Shown: positions 1 through 5,780, numbered from the stretch's first letter. The stretch: DNA of 6,812 bases from an uncultured Lachnospiraceae bacterium (GCA_902782625.1 CACZNZ010000377.1:1-6812), one strand, 5' to 3'. Numbers and translations are program-made. The notes: generated from the letters alone by a model not told the origin.

Positions 1-775
1 CTCTTCCGACGGCCTTTTTATTAAATATTGCCTGATAGGTACAGTCAATTCCTTTTTTTCTTAAAACCCTGCTGATTCCATACATGGTGATAGGCATCTG
101 TTTGTTGATGGGTTTGGAATAATTCTTCTCCCATGCTTCCTGATCGGTTTCTTTTTCCAGAATGCTGATCCACCGATTCGGCGGCCATGCTTCATCTGGA
201 TGGTATACCCCAAGGATAGTGGCAGCACTGCAGGCAGCACAACCGTGCATGGCAATATAATCATTCAGATCTTCATAGAAATACCCGCCTTGTTGATAAT
301 TGCGGTAGATTCTTTCCGTACCGGGTGCGATCAGCATCTCCATGTCATACATTTGTCCGGTTCCCAGAGATTCATAGACATTGACACATACATACCGCGT
401 TGTTTTGGCATTGCTGCAGGCGATGATTGCCATGACATTGCCCACTGCTTCGGCAATGCCTCTGTGATCGACAGTTACGATATTCGGATGACTCGTTGTC
501 CATTTGAATTCGGACGCAGGTAGTTCTCTGCCTTCCATTGTCTCAGGAATGATCTGATAAAAATCTCCCGGAAACATATGCATGACTTTATAACTGATGT
601 CAAAATCTTCATTGTTTATGGGATTTGCTGAAGGAGGAGAACCAGTATTCTCTTTTACCGCTGATTCCGTGGAAGGTTTTACAGGGGAATTCTGGGGATT
701 TCCACAGCCACCAAATACTACAAGAATTCCTAATATTATTATCAAATGCATTATCTGTCTTATTCTTTTTTTCAT
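1..775 (-). CDS. Exported (probable lipoprotein) C39-like cysteine peptidase with Big_2-like domain, C-terminus missing
   Basis: This gene is open at the left edge; 258 codons are readable from the ATG at 775-773 with no stop. The protein begins with a basic, then hydrophobic signal sequence ending in VVFGGC, so Cys24 is a possible lipidation site, although Phe at -3 makes the lipobox weak. A Pro/Ser/Asn-rich linker (about 25-58) follows. Residues about 60-137 look like a Big_2 bacterial Ig-like fold (W92, then SHPNIVTVDHRG, then a run of beta residues). From about 160 a papain-like C39_2-type domain begins with HGCAACSAATILGVY, where Cys179 or Cys182 would be the nucleophile. The catalytic His and Asp would lie beyond the edge. 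The start codon overlaps the upstream gene's stop as ATGA, and a weak GAGG precedes it (784-788), so translation is probably coupled. The substrate is unknown; a surface peptidase or isopeptidase role is inference. Confidence 0.8.
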   Translation of the reverse strand, partial: MKKRIRQIMHLIIILGILVVFGGCGNPQNSPVKPSTESAVKENTGSPPSANPINNEDFDISYKVMHMFPGDFYQIIPETMEGRELPASEFKWTTSHPNIVTVDHRGIAEAVGNVMAIIACSNAKTTRYVCVNVYESLGTGQMYDMEMLIAPGTERIYRNYQQGGYFYEDLNDYIAMHGCAACSAATILGVYHPDEAWPPNRWISILEKETDQEAWEKNYSKPINKQMPITMYGISRVLRKKGIDCTYQAIFNKKAVGR

Positions 776-1158
776 GAACTGTACCTCTGATTATAGTAGG
801 ACGATGATGGAATCATGACGATGTTCAGATTCCCGTTTCTCTTGCGTATCTCATCCATGAATTCCTTTTGATCGATGCCTTCTTTTGGCCGGACCAGATA
901 ACGGATCTCGCACAATGTTCCAAATTCAATGGTTTTTACAAGTAATAGGCTGTATGAACTGGCATACCTGTCAAGGACAGGTTCAAAGACGCCCTGGAAA
1001 TCCAGATCTTCCGGCATCCAGATCTTTAAGATCATTCTCCCCTTCCTTCTTCTGCCAATGCTCGTCTTCCATAAGAACCATATTATTCCTGCCACACAGA
1101 CTGTAAGAACACAGCCCATCAAGAGTCCGGCAGCAAAAGAAACTAACCAGTTTATCAT
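772..1158 (-). CDS. Single-pass membrane protein with DUF4956-C-terminal-like domain
   Basis: This 128-residue protein has one hydrophobic segment at about residues 4-30, followed by the basic stretch KTSIGRRRKGR. By the positive-inside rule the soluble C-terminal part should be cytoplasmic. Residues about 42-117 form an alpha/beta domain containing SSYSLLLVKTIEFGTLCEIR and later KEFMDEIRKRNGNLNI. From memory this pattern (VxTxEFGTLxExxY, then FIDELRxRNGNL) resembles the C-terminal cytoplasmic domain of DUF4956 membrane proteins. The usual multi-helix N-terminal part is absent here, replaced by one helix. The start at 1158 was chosen because AAGGAG lies 6 bases upstream (1165-1170). The frame is also open to an ATG at 1281, but that start would lie upstream of the promoter. 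The stop overlaps the next start (ATGA), so the protein is co-expressed with the C39-like lipoprotein. Its function is not known. Confidence 0.75.
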   Translation of the reverse strand: MINWLVSFAAGLLMGCVLTVCVAGIIWFLWKTSIGRRRKGRMILKIWMPEDLDFQGVFEPVLDRYASSYSLLLVKTIEFGTLCEIRYLVRPKEGIDQKEFMDEIRKRNGNLNIVMIPSSSYYNQRYSS

Positions 1159-1164
1159 GTCATT

Positions 1165-1170
1165 CTCCTT
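1165..1170 (-). promoter_or_regulatory. Ribosome binding site that sets the start of the single-pass membrane protein
   Basis: AAGGAG lies on the minus strand, 6 bases before the ATG at 1158-1156. It favours this start over the upstream in-frame ATG at 1281, which lies beyond the promoter. Confidence 0.75.
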
Positions 1171-1195
1171 ACCAAAAATTACAATGTCGGGCTTT

Positions 1196-1224
1196 ATTAT
1201 ATCGCAAAAAAGTCTCTTTCTCAA
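1196..1224 (-). promoter_or_regulatory. Sigma-A-type promoter of the membrane protein/lipoprotein operon
   Basis: The minus strand has -35 TTGAGA (1219-1224, 5 of 6 to consensus), a 17-base spacer and a perfect -10 TATAAT (1196-1201). The predicted transcript starts near 1188-1190, giving a leader of about 30 bases. The -35 region abuts the divergent promoter of the plus-strand gene, so the two may compete for polymerase. Confidence 0.8.
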
Positions 1225-1236
1225 TGACATTTTCCG

Positions 1237-1245
1237 TGATAAAAT
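1237..1245 (+). promoter_or_regulatory. Candidate extended -10 promoter of the resolvase-like gene
   Basis: TGATAAAAT on the plus strand is an extended -10 (TGn followed by TAAAAT, 5 of 6). No good -35 is present at the usual distance (TTTCTC at 1217-1222), which is typical of extended -10 promoters. The leader would be about 28 bases. A weaker alternative pairs ATGACA (1224-1229) with TATTTT (1246-1251). Confidence 0.45.
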
Positions 1246-1279
1246 TATTTTAGTATGAAAAAGGAGGATATCGGTCATC

Positions 1280-1693
1280 ATGAGAATTGCTATATATCAG
1301 TTTATGATAGGTCAGAGCAATTGCCCGTCATGCAATCAGGCAACCAATAAAATGCTCCTCAATAATGCGATCGCCTGCAGAGAAAAAGCGATCGAAATCT
1401 TTGGTGATAATCTCGATTTCTTTAATTATGTGGATCGCCATGAGACGATTCAGACCGGGTCAGACATCCGCAATGTTCCCTACAGAACACATTTCAACCG
1501 TCTTCTGGCAGATGTCGAAGCAGGTAAAATTGATGCGGTCATCCTTACCTTTATGGGAAATCTCAGTAACGAAGCGAAGTTTATCATCGATTTTTATCGG
1601 TTTCTGAAAGAGCACCAGGTGAAACTGGTGACGGTCCGGGAAGGACTTGGCATCATGGATATGATGGAGAAAGTACTCTCTATGGAATCTTGA
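1280..1693 (+). CDS. Small orphan protein resembling a serine-recombinase catalytic domain, lacking catalytic residues
   Basis: This 137-residue protein has the layout of a resolvase N-terminal domain. It shows an opening beta strand RIAIYQF, then YVDRHETIQ, then RTHFNRLLADVEAGKIDAVI, a following LSN segment, and FLKEHQVKLVTVREG near the end. The family's YxRVS opening is replaced by YQFMI, so the catalytic Arg and Ser positions are Phe8 and Ile10. The family's DRLSR segment reads MGNLSN. There is no DNA-binding or zinc-ribbon C-terminal region. Cys15 and Cys18 form a CPSC pair of unknown meaning. AAGGAGG at 1261-1267 precedes the ATG by 12 bases, slightly long. The gene is transcribed alone, divergent from the membrane-protein operon, and ends at a strong terminator. 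The coding call is firm and the fold call moderate. It is probably not an active recombinase; a structural or regulatory role is only inference. Confidence 0.75.
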   Translation: MRIAIYQFMIGQSNCPSCNQATNKMLLNNAIACREKAIEIFGDNLDFFNYVDRHETIQTGSDIRNVPYRTHFNRLLADVEAGKIDAVILTFMGNLSNEAKFIIDFYRFLKEHQVKLVTVREGLGIMDMMEKVLSMES

Positions 1694-1711
1694 ATCTGTA
1701 ATGAAAAAGAC

Positions 1712-1751
1712 AATACCGGCTGCACCTAAATTGGTGTAGCCGGTATTTTTT
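1712..1751. terminator. Bidirectional intrinsic terminator between convergent genes
   Basis: Arms 1712-1726 and 1733-1747 form a 15-pair stem with a single G-U pair around a 6-base loop, followed on the plus strand by a T run (1746-1751). On the minus strand the stem is followed by GTC and five Ts, so it can also serve the glycoside hydrolase gene, whose stop codon is at 1753-1751. Confidence 0.9.
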
Positions 1752-2968
1752 CAATTCATTACGCTTTTCAGTTTTTTCATGACCGTTTTGTTTTTCGGAC
1801 GGATCATGTCTGCATAGTCAAAAAATGCGAATCCTTTTGCTCCGTATTTTCTGGCATAGACTACTTCTTTTTTCAGGATGGTTGTATCTGTTTTCCACTC
1901 TGCCTTCTCACGGCCGATTCCCGCATTCGAACGTACTTTGTATGCTGCAATGCCTACATAGAGCTTTACCGGTGAATTTGCAGTGAGTTTTGACCACTGT
2001 TTCATCACTTTGTCAAATCGTGCAGTGGGATGTTTGAACCCCCAATAAATCTGTGGTGTCAGATAATCCACGTATGATGAAGATTTCACCCAGGTATCCA
2101 CATCTACATAATAAGAATAATCACTGCGCAGATTCGACAATTCCCCAGCAGGACTGATGCCGAATGTCACATTAGGATTGACCGATTTTACGGTATCGTG
2201 AATCTGTTTGACGAGGAGATTCACCTGGTCTCTGCGGTAACGGGCTATGCTTACCCCGTTCTTTTTGGCAGCTGACTTGTTGTACTCTTTGGCATCAAAA
2301 GCTGAGTTTACATTACCTGATGAAAAAGAGGGATAAAAGTAGTCATCCATGTGGATTCCATCCACTGCATAGTTTTTCACAATTTCTTTTACGCCTCTGG
2401 CAATGAGATTCCTGACAGCGATTCTGGAAGGATTATAGTAAAGGCTGCCCCCGTAAGCCAGAACTGTTCTCTTCTTTCCTTTGGTGGAATGCCACTTTCT
2501 GGCTTGATTATTTTGGGAAAGAGAGGCATAACTTGTCGTGCCGCTTGTTACCCGATAAGGATTGATCCAGGCTTCGATCTTCATGTTGTTGTTATGCGCC
2601 ACGGTTACCATGATCTTTAGAGGATCATAGCCGGGACTTTTTCCCTGCTTTCCGGAAATGTATTTTGACCACGGGAAATAAGAAGACTTGTAGATCGCAT
2701 CGCCAAAAGGCCTTACCTGAACGATGATGGTATTCATGCCAAGGGACTTAGCATTCTTGACAACCTTGGTAAAATACGCTTTAAAAGAAGCCTTATTGTT
2801 CGACTTTACGCTGGATCTGTACTGGCTGAAATCATCGTAGCAAAACCAGACAGCCCTGTATTCTTTTGAAGATAAATCAGCAGCAGAAATCTGTTTTTTT
2901 CCGATGTAAAGGCCGGAACACAAAGTGAGTACCACGGCAAAGACGAGGAGTTGTTTCATGATTTTCAT
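1751..2968 (-). CDS. Secreted GHL10-family (DUF187/YngK-like) glycoside hydrolase
   Basis: This 405-residue protein has an N-terminal signal peptide (MKIMKQ, then a hydrophobic core to about residue 22) with likely cleavage near residues 28-31; the Cys at 17 lacks a proper lipobox. The rest is one TIM-barrel-like domain of the DUF187/GHL10 family. Matching landmarks are YRAVWFCYDDFS (37-48), IIVQVRPFGDAIYKSSYFPW (81-100), IEAWINPYRV (131-140), the acidic loop VDGIHMDDYFYP (202-213), FGISPAGE (269-276) and DYLTPQIYWGF (301-311). The DD pair at 208-209 is the likely active-site element. There is no cell-wall anchor or carbohydrate-binding module, so the protein should be released or retained loosely. 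The family is thought to act on glycans at or outside the cell surface, and the substrate here is not known. AAGGA precedes the ATG by about 12 bases. The gene is monocistronic, with its own promoter and a shared terminator. Confidence 0.92.
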   Translation of the reverse strand: MKIMKQLLVFAVVLTLCSGLYIGKKQISAADLSSKEYRAVWFCYDDFSQYRSSVKSNNKASFKAYFTKVVKNAKSLGMNTIIVQVRPFGDAIYKSSYFPWSKYISGKQGKSPGYDPLKIMVTVAHNNNMKIEAWINPYRVTSGTTSYASLSQNNQARKWHSTKGKKRTVLAYGGSLYYNPSRIAVRNLIARGVKEIVKNYAVDGIHMDDYFYPSFSSGNVNSAFDAKEYNKSAAKKNGVSIARYRRDQVNLLVKQIHDTVKSVNPNVTFGISPAGELSNLRSDYSYYVDVDTWVKSSSYVDYLTPQIYWGFKHPTARFDKVMKQWSKLTANSPVKLYVGIAAYKVRSNAGIGREKAEWKTDTTILKKEVVYARKYGAKGFAFFDYADMIRPKNKTVMKKLKSVMN

Positions 2969-3002
2969 GGCTGGATCATTCCTTTCTGTTTTTATTTATT
3001 TT

Positions 3003-3031
3003 ATTTTAACACATAAAAGATAATGTATCAA
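3003..3031 (-). promoter_or_regulatory. Sigma-A-type promoter of the GHL10 gene
   Basis: The minus strand has -35 TTGATA (3026-3031, 5 of 6), a 17-base spacer and -10 TAAAAT (3003-3008, 5 of 6) preceded by TGT, making an extended -10. The leader before the ATG at 2968 is about 28 bases. Confidence 0.75.
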
Positions 3032-3053
3032 ATATATGTAGAGAATCATAAAT

Positions 3054-3127
3054 CTGACCATATAAATAATTATAAAACTGACTATTTATATAATATCAGA
3101 ATTAACTATAATCAATATCATAGTTAA
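3054..3127 (+). promoter_or_regulatory. Candidate operator/activator array before the pyridoxamine kinase gene
   Basis: The AT-rich region holds three octamers at an exact 24-base pitch: CTGACCAT (3054), CTGACTAT (3078) and TTAACTAT (3102). The first two extend to 17-base copies (3054-3070 and 3078-3094) that differ at only 3 positions. The third pairs with an inverted copy, ATAGTTAA, at 3120-3127. TATAAT sequences lie at 3089-3094 and 3107-3112, within or next to the repeats, but neither has a recognisable -35 at the normal distance. This suggests, without proving, a regulator-dependent promoter. Confidence 0.45.
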
Positions 3128-3161
3128 GAACTAGACAATTCAATTCGGAAAGGATATTAAC

Positions 3162-4001
3162 ATGAAAAGAATTATGACAATACAGGACATTTCCTGCCTG
3201 GGCAAATGCAGTCTTACAGTGGCGCTGCCTCTTATCTCTTCGATGGGTGTGGAAACGGTCATTTTACCTACAGCGATGCTTTCAACACACACGATGTTTC
3301 AGGGATTTACCGTTAAGGATCTGGAAGATCAGATGATTCCGATCACTGAACACTGGAAGAAGGAAAAAGTACATTTCGATGCGATTTATACAGGCTATCT
3401 GGGTACCGAGAAAGAGATTGATACAGTAAAGAAGATCATTGAAGATTTCCGCACAGAGAATACGGTCGTGTTTGTCGATCCTGCCATGGGTGATAACGGC
3501 AGGCTTTATCCCGCATTTGACGAAAATTATGCTGCGAAGAATGCAACACTTTGCGGCATTGCGGATATTATTGTTCCAAATATCACGGAAGCAGCTTTCA
3601 TGACCGGATCAGAATACAAGGAGGTTTATGATATCGACTATATCAAGGATCTTCTGAAAAAGCTGGAATTGCTTGGGGCAAAAACGGTTGCTCTGACAGG
3701 TGTCTCCCTGGAAGACGGAAAGACCGGTGTTATGGGATATGACACGTTTAAACAGGAGTATTTCCTATATCAGAATACAAGAATTCCCACTGCTTATCAC
3801 GGAACTGGAGACATCTTCTCGAGTGTGACCATCGGGGCAATGATGAATGGGATCAGCTGGAAAGATTCTCTGAAAATCGCTGCGGATTATACAGCGCATA
3901 CGATAGATATTACCAGGAATAATCCTGCAGATCCCTGGTATGGAGTTGACTTTGAGGCAACAATCCCGGATCTTATCGATGAATTGAAAAAATACCGTTA
4001 A
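3162..4001 (+). CDS. pdxK: Pyridoxamine/pyridoxal kinase (PfkB/ribokinase fold)
   Basis: This 279-residue enzyme should phosphorylate B6 vitamers (pyridoxal, pyridoxamine or pyridoxine) with ATP in the salvage route to pyridoxal phosphate. The N-terminus MKRIMTIQDISCLGKCSLTV is typical of the clostridial pyridoxamine kinase group. Other family marks are STHTMFQGFT (41-50), YTGYLG (76-81), VDPAMGDNGRLY (105-116), PNITEA (139-144) and the anion-hole/catalytic motif HGTGD (213-217) with Asp217 as the probable general base. Length is normal for the family. AAAGGA lies 7 bases before the ATG. The gene stands alone between a divergent hydrolase gene and a convergent Fe-S operon, and terminates at 4001-4026. 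pdxY is an alternative symbol for the same activity; some family members also take hydroxymethylpyrimidine, but overall similarity favours B6. Confidence 0.9.
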   Translation: MKRIMTIQDISCLGKCSLTVALPLISSMGVETVILPTAMLSTHTMFQGFTVKDLEDQMIPITEHWKKEKVHFDAIYTGYLGTEKEIDTVKKIIEDFRTENTVVFVDPAMGDNGRLYPAFDENYAAKNATLCGIADIIVPNITEAAFMTGSEYKEVYDIDYIKDLLKKLELLGAKTVALTGVSLEDGKTGVMGYDTFKQEYFLYQNTRIPTAYHGTGDIFSSVTIGAMMNGISWKDSLKIAADYTAHTIDITRNNPADPWYGVDFEATIPDLIDELKKYR

Positions 4002-4026
4002 AAAAAGGGCCAAGCGGCCCTTTTTT
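4001..4026. terminator. Bidirectional intrinsic terminator between pdxK and nifU
   Basis: A perfect palindrome: six As, GGGCC, the loop AAGC, GGCCC and six Ts. It starts on the last base of the pdxK stop codon (3999-4001) and ends 2 bases from the convergent scaffold gene's stop (4031-4029). Either strand gives a GC stem followed by a U tract. Confidence 0.92.
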
Positions 4027-4028
4027 AA

Positions 4029-4466
4029 TCAATAGTCTTCTTCTTCCTCTTCTTCACTGATATCTGATTTTGGCTTTTCCAGCCCCTCGATCTTTATGCC
4101 TTTTTTCTCAGCATAATCCCAGAGTGCTGCATGGATTGCTTCCTCAGCAAGGAGGGAACAATGTACCTTTACCGGAGGAAGTCCGTCAAGAGCTTCCATA
4201 ACTGCTTTGTTCGTTACCTGGAGAGCTTCCTTTATGCTTTTGCCGGTGACAAGTTCTGTAGCCATGCTGCTTGTAGCAACGGCTGCACCACATCCAAAAG
4301 TCTTGAATTTACACTCGCGGATGATCCCGTTGTCGTCTATATCGAGATACATTCTCATGATGTCTCCGCATTTTGCATTCCCGACGGTACCTACGCCACT
4401 GGCGTCTGGGATTTCGCCTACATTTCTTGGATTCTGGAAATGATCCATCACTTTTTCACTGTACAT
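4029..4466 (-). CDS. nifU: Fe-S cluster assembly scaffold, NifU N-terminal/IscU type
   Basis: This 145-residue cytoplasmic scaffold receives sulfur from the cysteine desulfurase and builds a transient Fe-S cluster. The three ligand cysteines of U-type scaffolds are present: Cys33 in NAKCGD (with Asp35), Cys59 in FGCGAA and Cys103 in HCSLLAEEA; Cys52 is extra. The opening MYSEKVMDHFQNPRNVG and the TSSMATELVTGKS segment are characteristic. There is no ferredoxin-like or C-terminal Nfu domain, so it corresponds to the short NifU/IscU form. The LPPVKVHC segment replaces the LPPVK motif that HscA recognises in IscU, and it is retained. The tail is very acidic (SEEEEEEDY). AAAGGAGGG lies 8 bases before the ATG. 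The gene follows nifS by 19 bases in the same operon. Confidence 0.95.
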   Translation of the reverse strand: MYSEKVMDHFQNPRNVGEIPDASGVGTVGNAKCGDIMRMYLDIDDNGIIRECKFKTFGCGAAVATSSMATELVTGKSIKEALQVTNKAVMEALDGLPPVKVHCSLLAEEAIHAALWDYAEKKGIKIEGLEKPKSDISEEEEEEDY

Positions 4467-4485
4467 TTTTTATGCCCTCCTTTCT

Positions 4486-5688
4486 CTATTCCAAATTCCA
4501 CGTATCGATGATCGATGTCTTTTTTCCCTGAAGATAATCTTCGTAGAGAGGACTCATACTTCTGAGTTTTGCGACAATATCCTTTACTTCATCAACTACG
4601 GTATCAATCTCTTCTTTAGTGGTTTCTTCACTGATGGTCAGTCTGAGTGATCCATGTGCAATCTCGTGAGGCAGTCCGATGGCAAGAAGGACATGTGACG
4701 GATCTAAAGAACCTGAAGTACAGGCAGATCCGCTTGAGGCACAGATGCCTTTCATATCCAGCATGATCAGCAGGGATTCACCCTCTATAAACTCAAAACT
4801 GAAATTCACATTATTGGGAAGACGCTTTTGGGGATGACCATTGAGTTTGGCCTGAGGGATCTCTTCGGAAATACGATGGATCATATAATCCCTGAGTTCG
4901 ATTTCCTTTTGCGTTCTTTCTTCCATGGTCTGTGCTACGCGCTGGGCTGCAACACCGTATCCGACGATTCCCGGTACATTTTCCGTTCCTGCTCTTCTCT
5001 TTCTCTCCTGTGCGCCTCCATGGATCAAAGAGCGGATCTTCACTCCTTTTCTGATGTAAAGGAATCCGATGCCTTTTGGTCCGTTGATCTTATGAGCGCT
5101 GGAACTGAGCATGTCAATATGGAGAGCATCCACGTCTATCGGCACCTGTCCGAATGCCTGGACTGCGTCCGTGTGGAACAGTATATCATGCTCTTTGGCA
5201 ATCCTGCCGATCTTTTCAAGTGGCTGGATACTTCCGATTTCATTGTTTGCAGCCATCACAGAGATCAGAATCGTCTGCGGGGTGATTGCTTTTCTGAGTT
5301 CTTCAAGATCTACGATACCATATTCATCGACAGGCAGATAGGTAATCTTTGCCCCTCGTTTTTCCAGGTATTCGCAGGTGTGAAGAATCGCATGATGTTC
5401 GATCTTCGTAGTGATAATGTGATTGCCTTTTGCTTTGTATGCTTCAAAGGTCGCTTTTAACGCCCAGTTATCCGACTCGGTTCCACCGGCTGTAAAGTAG
5501 ATGTTGGCCGGTTTTGTCCCGAGAATGGCGGCAATTTTATCTCTTGACTCAGTTACGGCTTCTTTACTTTTAGCCGCGATAGAATAGATTCCGGAAGGAT
5601 TTCCGTAATGCTCTGAAAAATAGGGGATCATTGCCTCGACTACTTCCGGAGCCGTTTTTGTTGTAGCGGCATTATCCATGTATATCAT
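4486..5688 (-). CDS. nifS: Cysteine desulfurase (class V aminotransferase fold, NifS/IscS type)
   Basis: This 400-residue PLP enzyme removes sulfur from L-cysteine as an enzyme persulfide, giving alanine, and passes it to the scaffold. Visible marks are the start MIYMDNAATT, GGTESDN (68-74), IEHHAI (96-101, PLP-stacking His98), HTDAVQAFGQ (172-181, Asp174 and Gln177 contacting PLP), SAHKINGPKG (197-206, Lys200 forming the Schiff base), RAGTEN (232-237) and the mobile loop SSGSACTSG with catalytic Cys323. That loop context is the group I (IscS/NifS) form rather than SufS. The length is full. The start at 5688 is supported by AGGAG 9 bases upstream and by the conserved N-terminus. The gene is first in an operon with the scaffold gene, under its own promoter and palindromic elements. 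Products may also feed tRNA thiolation, which cannot be judged here. Confidence 0.95.
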   Translation of the reverse strand: MIYMDNAATTKTAPEVVEAMIPYFSEHYGNPSGIYSIAAKSKEAVTESRDKIAAILGTKPANIYFTAGGTESDNWALKATFEAYKAKGNHIITTKIEHHAILHTCEYLEKRGAKITYLPVDEYGIVDLEELRKAITPQTILISVMAANNEIGSIQPLEKIGRIAKEHDILFHTDAVQAFGQVPIDVDALHIDMLSSSAHKINGPKGIGFLYIRKGVKIRSLIHGGAQERKRRAGTENVPGIVGYGVAAQRVAQTMEERTQKEIELRDYMIHRISEEIPQAKLNGHPQKRLPNNVNFSFEFIEGESLLIMLDMKGICASSGSACTSGSLDPSHVLLAIGLPHEIAHGSLRLTISEETTKEEIDTVVDEVKDIVAKLRSMSPLYEDYLQGKKTSIIDTWNLE

Positions 5689-5711
5689 TTGTCGTCACTC
5701 CTTAGAAAGTT

Positions 5712-5736
5712 ATTTCCTAGTAAATTACTCGGATTT
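5712..5736 (-). promoter_or_regulatory. Candidate Rrf2/IscR-type operator at the nifS transcription start
   Basis: This is a 25-base imperfect palindrome centred at 5724, with 9 of 12 half-site positions symmetric. On the minus strand it reads AAATCCGAGTAATTTAC and continues to TAGGAAAT. Its size and CCGA...TAGG architecture match 18 of 25 positions of the E. coli type 1 IscR consensus as I recall it. It lies just after the predicted +1, where a bound repressor would block initiation. No regulator gene lies in the window. Confidence 0.5.
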
Positions 5737-5753
5737 CGAAATCATGATATCAT
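5732..5753. repeat. Two abutting perfect palindromes over the nifS -10 region
   Basis: GATTTCGAAATC (5732-5743) and ATGATATCAT (5744-5753) are perfect palindromes placed end to end. The second covers the -10 hexamer and the first overlaps the end of the 25-base palindrome. They may be operators or chance in AT-rich DNA. Confidence 0.45.
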
Positions 5754-5772
5754 CAGCCGGAAAAAAAGTCAA
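5744..5772 (-). promoter_or_regulatory. Sigma-A-type promoter of the nifS-nifU operon
   Basis: The minus strand has -35 TTGACT (5767-5772, 5 of 6), a 17-base spacer and -10 TATCAT (5744-5749, 5 of 6) preceded by TGA, an extended -10. Transcription should start near 5737, giving a leader of about 49 bases. The -35 lies only 8 bases past the stop codon of the upstream gene. Confidence 0.8.
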
Positions 5773-5780
5773 TAGATTTA

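Noticed and set aside
61..264. A minus-strand 67-codon frame within the lipoprotein gene
   Set aside because: It is in another frame of the same strand as the longer, well-supported open-ended gene.
200..523. A plus-strand 107-codon frame opposite the lipoprotein gene
   Set aside because: The minus-strand frame has a signal sequence, an Ig-like pattern and a peptidase motif; the plus frame shows no family features.
929..1258. A plus-strand 109-codon frame opposite the small membrane protein gene
   Set aside because: It runs through the divergent promoter region and lacks a ribosome binding site, while the minus-strand gene has a good promoter and AAGGAG.
1159..1281. N-terminal extension of the small membrane protein to the ATG at 1281
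   Set aside because: The extension would start upstream of the predicted promoter and overlap the divergent gene's start. It has no ribosome binding site, whereas AAGGAG precedes the ATG at 1158.
1280..1693. Reading the resolvase-like gene as part of a transposon or integron-type element
   Set aside because: There are no terminal inverted repeats, target duplications, partner transposase or DNA-binding domain, and the catalytic residues are missing.
2969..3161. A riboswitch or small RNA in the AT-rich gap before the kinase gene
   Set aside because: The region is almost all A and T, forms no GC-containing stem, and shows no conserved aptamer core; promoter and repeat elements explain it better.
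4131..4511. A plus-strand 126-codon frame opposite the scaffold gene
   Set aside because: It is a shadow of the NifU-type gene and extends across the nifU ribosome binding site and spacer.
4828..5460. A 210-codon plus-strand frame opposite the cysteine desulfurase gene
   Set aside because: It lies wholly opposite a confidently identified gene, has no ribosome binding site of note, and its composition (rich in Ser, Cys, Phe) is that of an antisense shadow.
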